From contig NZ_JAUSPS010000064.1 in the NCBI RefSeq assembly GCF_030652775.1, positions 1 through 64,000 of the forward strand: DNA of 64,000 bases, read 5' to 3'. A program made the position numbers and the translations under genes. The notes beneath the pieces are model-generated. The model was not told the origin of the DNA, searched no databases, and worked only from the letters and a program-made list of their open reading frames with translations. The stretch comes from Acetobacterium sp. (GTDB taxonomy: Bacteria > Bacillota > Clostridia > Eubacteriales > Eubacteriaceae). Within the stretch, counting starts at the first letter, position 1. Every line of letters begins with the position of its first letter. Shown here one piece after another: positions 60,768 through 64,000 of the stretch.

Positions 60768-61301
60768 TCAGCATTCCTCATCCAGAAAAATGCGGCTCCC
60801 CACGGCCGAGCGTTGTCCCTGATATTTTCCCTGATAGGGATTTAAGGCCATATCGTCCATTTGGGCAAAGACCAGCTGGCAGATCCGCCGTCCCTTTTCC
60901 AGTTTGATCGGCAGGCGATTGGCATTGTAAAGTTCCAGGGTAATCTCCCCTTCAAAGCCCGGATCTACCCATCCGGCATTCTGAATAAATAACCCCATCC
61001 GACCGATCGAGCTTCTGCCTTCAACAAAGGCAGTTAAGTTACAGGGCAGCTTGATGTACTCCATGGTTGTTGCCAAAAGAAAAGAATTGGATGGAATAAT
61101 GATCTCATCCGCTTCCATGGAAATATACTTAATTTCATTCGTTAGCGTCATCGCCTCAAAATTATTCTCGTCCAGCTTTAAATAGCTGGTTCCTAAACGA
61201 ATGTCCACCGAGGCCGGTTGCACCTGGCCCTTTTCCAGTGGATCGATAACCAGCTCACCGCTTTCTAAATATTTATAAATGGTTTTATCCGATAAAATCA
61301 T
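60768..61301 (-). CDS. dcd: dCTP deaminase
   Basis: 177 residues. The GRSSIGRMGLF loop (near 111-121), PGFEGEITLEL and the C-terminal YQGQRSAVGS are typical of Dcd and dCTP deaminase/dUTPase enzymes. It makes dUTP or dUMP from dCTP for thymidylate synthesis. Which of the two products it gives cannot be told by eye. Confidence 0.93.
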   Translation of the reverse strand: MILSDKTIYKYLESGELVIDPLEKGQVQPASVDIRLGTSYLKLDENNFEAMTLTNEIKYISMEADEIIIPSNSFLLATTMEYIKLPCNLTAFVEGRSSIGRMGLFIQNAGWVDPGFEGEITLELYNANRLPIKLEKGRRICQLVFAQMDDMALNPYQGKYQGQRSAVGSRIFLDEEC

Positions 61302-61450
61302 GTTTCCTCCAAAATTTCAAAATTCTACGTACCTGTGAAATTTTCCCATTAATTGTATTATGGGTGCTGTAAATTTACAAGACTATTTTTAAACTGTTTC
61401 AGTGCCTCATCTTCAAGCGATTCTGACTACCTGATGACACTTATGTCATT

Positions 61451-63820
61451 TTATAGCGTCACGATGGTCACCCCAGAGCCGCCTTCATTCATGGCGCCCA
61501 GACGGAAATCTTCGATTAAGGGGTTCCCTTTCAGGTATTCATGAATGATCTCCCGAAGCCTCCCGGTGCCCTTGCCGTGGACAATGACAATCTGCTTATT
61601 GCCTGAAAGCATCGCATCACCGATCATCTTATCGACCAGATACAGCGATTCTTCACCATTTTTTCCACGAAGATCCAGCTTGGTATCCATCACATGGCGA
61701 TCCACCTTTTTATAGGTGACCTTTTTCTCTTCCGGCTTGGCCAACGCCGTTGAAATACTCAGGTCGCCGACATCAACCTTCAGTTTAATCATCTCTGCCT
61801 GAACCATGGCTTTGTTTTCATTGGGAAGCAGGTTTAAAACCTCCCCTTCGCGACGCAGACTGTTGATATAAACCTTCATCCCGACGCTCAGATCATCCAT
61901 CTCCAGAGCCGCCCCCTGATAGTCTTTGGGTCGGCTGCCAAATTGATAAATATTTTTCTCTTTTTCTTTGATGCGCTTGCGAATCGCTTCCAACTCTTTA
62001 TTATCTTTAACCGCATTGGTCGTATTTTCCTGAATGGTCCTTATTTCCCGGTAAATTTCTTCGGTTTCGACCCGGGTTTTCTTAACGATTTCCATGGCTT
62101 CTTCCTGAGCTTTTTGCAGTAGCGCTTTTTGTTCGTCCGCAAATTTCTGTTTTTCCTGATCCATTTGCCGTTTCAGAGCCTCGGTTTCCTGCTTCAAGCG
62201 AATAATGGCATCATGTTCCGCTTCGGTGCGGCGGCGCTTTTCATCAATTTTAATCAGTGTTTCTTCAAAGCGGATGGCCTCGTTCTTGATCAGCTCCCGG
62301 GCATTTTCAATGACCTCCTCTCCGAGCCCCAATCGCATTGCGATTTCAAAGGCATTCGATTTTCCTGGCACCCCAATTAACAGGCGATAGGTCGGTCTCA
62401 GGGTTTTGACATCAAATTCAACACTGGCATTGACCACCCCCGGGGTGACCAGAGCGTACTCCTTCAGCTCACTGTAATGGGTGGTGGATACACTGGTTAC
62501 CCGGCGCAGATGCAGGGCATTAAGAATCGAAATAGCCAGAGCGGCTCCTTCGGTGGGATCAGTGCCAGCCCCAAGTTCATCAAATAACACCAGTGAGTTA
62601 TGGTCAGCTTTGTTCATAATCTCAACGATATTGGTCATATGGGAAGAAAAGGTACTGAGGCTTTGCTCAATGCTTTGTTCATCCCCGATATCCGCAAAGA
62701 TATCAGCAAAAATCCGGGTTTTACTGCCTTCCCGAACCGGAACAAAAAGCCCGGACTGAACCATCAGATTGAGCAGACCGATGGTTTTTAAGGAGACTGT
62801 TTTCCCGCCGGTATTAGGCCCGGTAATGACCATAGTATCAATGCCTGCTTCAAAATAAATATCTGAGGCGACAACCTGATCGTCGGGAATCAAGGGATGC
62901 TTGGCCCGCAACAGCTCAATGACGCCGGTTTCGGTAACACTGGTTCTGACCCCATTAATGGTCAGACCATACTTGCCTTTACCGAACTGAAAATCCAGAT
63001 CTACCAGCACATCATAATTGCAGATAATCTCATCCCGCAAATCAGCCACCTGCTGGGTGAGATCTTTGAGAATCCGGATGATCTCCTGTTCTTCTTCAGT
63101 GACCAGAATTTTGATATCGTTGTTCAGTTCCACCACCGCCATCGGTTCAATAAAGAGGGTCGCGCCACTGGCCGACTTATCCAGAACGATCCCGGGAACC
63201 TGGCTGCGGTATTCCTGCTTGACGGGAATAACATAGCGATTGTTCCGGATGGTTACGATTTTTTCCTGGAGTATTTTTTCATAAGCTGTTGAGCTGATCA
63301 TATGACTAAGTTTTTCAGTGATCCGCTTGTATTTAAACTGCATCTCCCGCCGAATCCGGGAGAGTTCCCGGGAGGCGTTGTCAGCCATTTCTTCGGGACC
63401 CAGTATTTTTCGGCTGATTTCCTTTTCCAGTTCTTCACAGGTTTCTAGCGAAGTAAACAGATCCTTTAATAACATCAGGGTATCCATTTGCGTATCGCTG
63501 TGGTAATAATTATCCATATCCCGGGCGATCCGCAGCAGGGTCGCAATCGACAACAGTTCTTTCATCGACAGCATCGAACCAATGGCTGCCCGCTTGACAT
63601 AATCACTGGTATTCGGCACATCTGCCAGAGGCGGACGACCGTTGCGGAGGATCATCCCCAGACTTTCATTGGTTAAATCAAGGCCCCGGTTGACTGCCGT
63701 CAGGCTTTCTAGCGGCAACAAATTTTTGGCTTGATCCTTTCCTCCCTGGGTAACACAATGTTCACCCAGACTTTTTAATATTTTATGATATTCCAAGACC
63801 TTCAAACTTCTTTGATCCAT
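61451..63820 (-). CDS. mutS2: Endonuclease MutS2
   Basis: 789 residues. MutS-like core and ATPase (ITGPNTGGKTVSLKTIG near 333-349, VLFDELGAGTDP, TTHYSELKEYAL), a long coiled coil (about 515-620), a KOW-like linker and a C-terminal Smr nuclease domain (LDLRGKNGEES, IVHGKGTGRLR) up to the end. It lacks the mismatch-binding domain of MutS. Known roles include recombination control and splitting of collided ribosomes. Confidence 0.97.
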   Translation of the reverse strand: MDQRSLKVLEYHKILKSLGEHCVTQGGKDQAKNLLPLESLTAVNRGLDLTNESLGMILRNGRPPLADVPNTSDYVKRAAIGSMLSMKELLSIATLLRIARDMDNYYHSDTQMDTLMLLKDLFTSLETCEELEKEISRKILGPEEMADNASRELSRIRREMQFKYKRITEKLSHMISSTAYEKILQEKIVTIRNNRYVIPVKQEYRSQVPGIVLDKSASGATLFIEPMAVVELNNDIKILVTEEEQEIIRILKDLTQQVADLRDEIICNYDVLVDLDFQFGKGKYGLTINGVRTSVTETGVIELLRAKHPLIPDDQVVASDIYFEAGIDTMVITGPNTGGKTVSLKTIGLLNLMVQSGLFVPVREGSKTRIFADIFADIGDEQSIEQSLSTFSSHMTNIVEIMNKADHNSLVLFDELGAGTDPTEGAALAISILNALHLRRVTSVSTTHYSELKEYALVTPGVVNASVEFDVKTLRPTYRLLIGVPGKSNAFEIAMRLGLGEEVIENARELIKNEAIRFEETLIKIDEKRRRTEAEHDAIIRLKQETEALKRQMDQEKQKFADEQKALLQKAQEEAMEIVKKTRVETEEIYREIRTIQENTTNAVKDNKELEAIRKRIKEKEKNIYQFGSRPKDYQGAALEMDDLSVGMKVYINSLRREGEVLNLLPNENKAMVQAEMIKLKVDVGDLSISTALAKPEEKKVTYKKVDRHVMDTKLDLRGKNGEESLYLVDKMIGDAMLSGNKQIVIVHGKGTGRLREIIHEYLKGNPLIEDFRLGAMNEGGSGVTIVTL

Positions 63821-63837
63821 GTATTTATTTCTCTCCT

Positions 63838-64000
63838 CTATTTTACGCCTCGTTTAAAACTTCCCCGGGTGGTTCCTTCGGTTCCAAGCCCTTCGGGAAG
63901 ACCCCAATGTTTGTCATAAATCCCCTGACTGTAATAGCTGATGATGGTCCTTAACTTTTCCATACTTTCGTTGTGATGCTGGATTCGCCAGGTGTCCACA
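63838..64000 (-). CDS. C-terminal fragment of an unidentified protein (window edge)
   Basis: An open frame runs in from the right edge to TAG at 63838, giving at least 53 residues ending RGSFKRGVK. It lies 18 bases upstream of mutS2 on the same strand. The short visible part (SYYSQGIYDKHWG and a GTEGTTRGSF turn) is not enough to name a family. Confidence 0.55.
   Translation of the reverse strand, partial: VDTWRIQHHNESMEKLRTIISYYSQGIYDKHWGLPEGLGTEGTTRGSFKRGVK

Overview
This window looks like the chromosome of an anaerobic Clostridia-class Firmicute. I lean towards Eubacteriaceae (Acetobacterium/Eubacterium-like), but that is inference from gene content: the SCIFF peptide with its radical-SAM maturase next to yajC-tgt-queA-ruvBA, the xseA-xseB-ispA-tlyA-nadK-argR-recN order, an Asp23 protein, and a stand-alone PduL phosphotransacylase. 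There are no rRNA or tRNA genes and no CRISPR array.

Positions 1 to about 32,320 are the right-hand part of a temperate tailed-phage prophage; its left end lies outside the window. Reading leftwards on the minus strand from the control region come the following blocks. Early genes (~24.5-21.6 kb) are many small proteins and a nucleotidyltransferase-like protein. Then comes recombination and replication (~21.6-15.9 kb): YqaJ exonuclease, DUF1351 protein, RecT, SSB, a replication protein, a radical-SAM-like DUF5131 protein and a RusA resolvase. Next is a modification and accessory block (~15.9-9.3 kb): a homing-endonuclease-like protein, an orphan C5 and an orphan N6 DNA methyltransferase, an ASCH-like protein and several tiny ORFs. 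A late-gene regulator (DUF1492 type) follows, then packaging and head genes (~8-0 kb): small and large terminase, portal, minor capsid protein, scaffold, major capsid protein and a truncated connector gene.

The control region (24.5-27.9 kb) holds two separate divergent repressor modules. Each has its own operator array, and an antirepressor gene lies between them. Plus-strand accessory genes follow (27.9-30.3 kb): a lone HsdR_N-type nuclease, a lipoprotein and an ImmA metallopeptidase, ending with a large serine recombinase. The recombinase abuts the 3' two thirds of comM, whose Walker A motif is cut by the prophage, so the phage has disrupted the host competence gene.

From 32.3 kb to the right end is ordinary host DNA, almost all on the minus strand: lgt, pduL, recN, argR, nadK, tlyA, ispA, xseB, xseA, a TsaD paralogue, nusB, an Asp23 protein, a CD1247-like protein, efp, prmC, rpmE, rho, scfB, scfA, yajC, tgt, queA, ruvB, ruvA, radA, a VanZ protein, yigZ, hflX, thiI, a cysteine desulfurase, dcd and mutS2. 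Notable host features are a Rho with two tandem RNA-binding domains, an HflX fused to an N-terminal domain with a perfect JAMM metalloprotease-like signature, a TTG-started SCIFF gene followed by an apparent terminator before its maturase gene, and two copies of a palindromic intergenic repeat.
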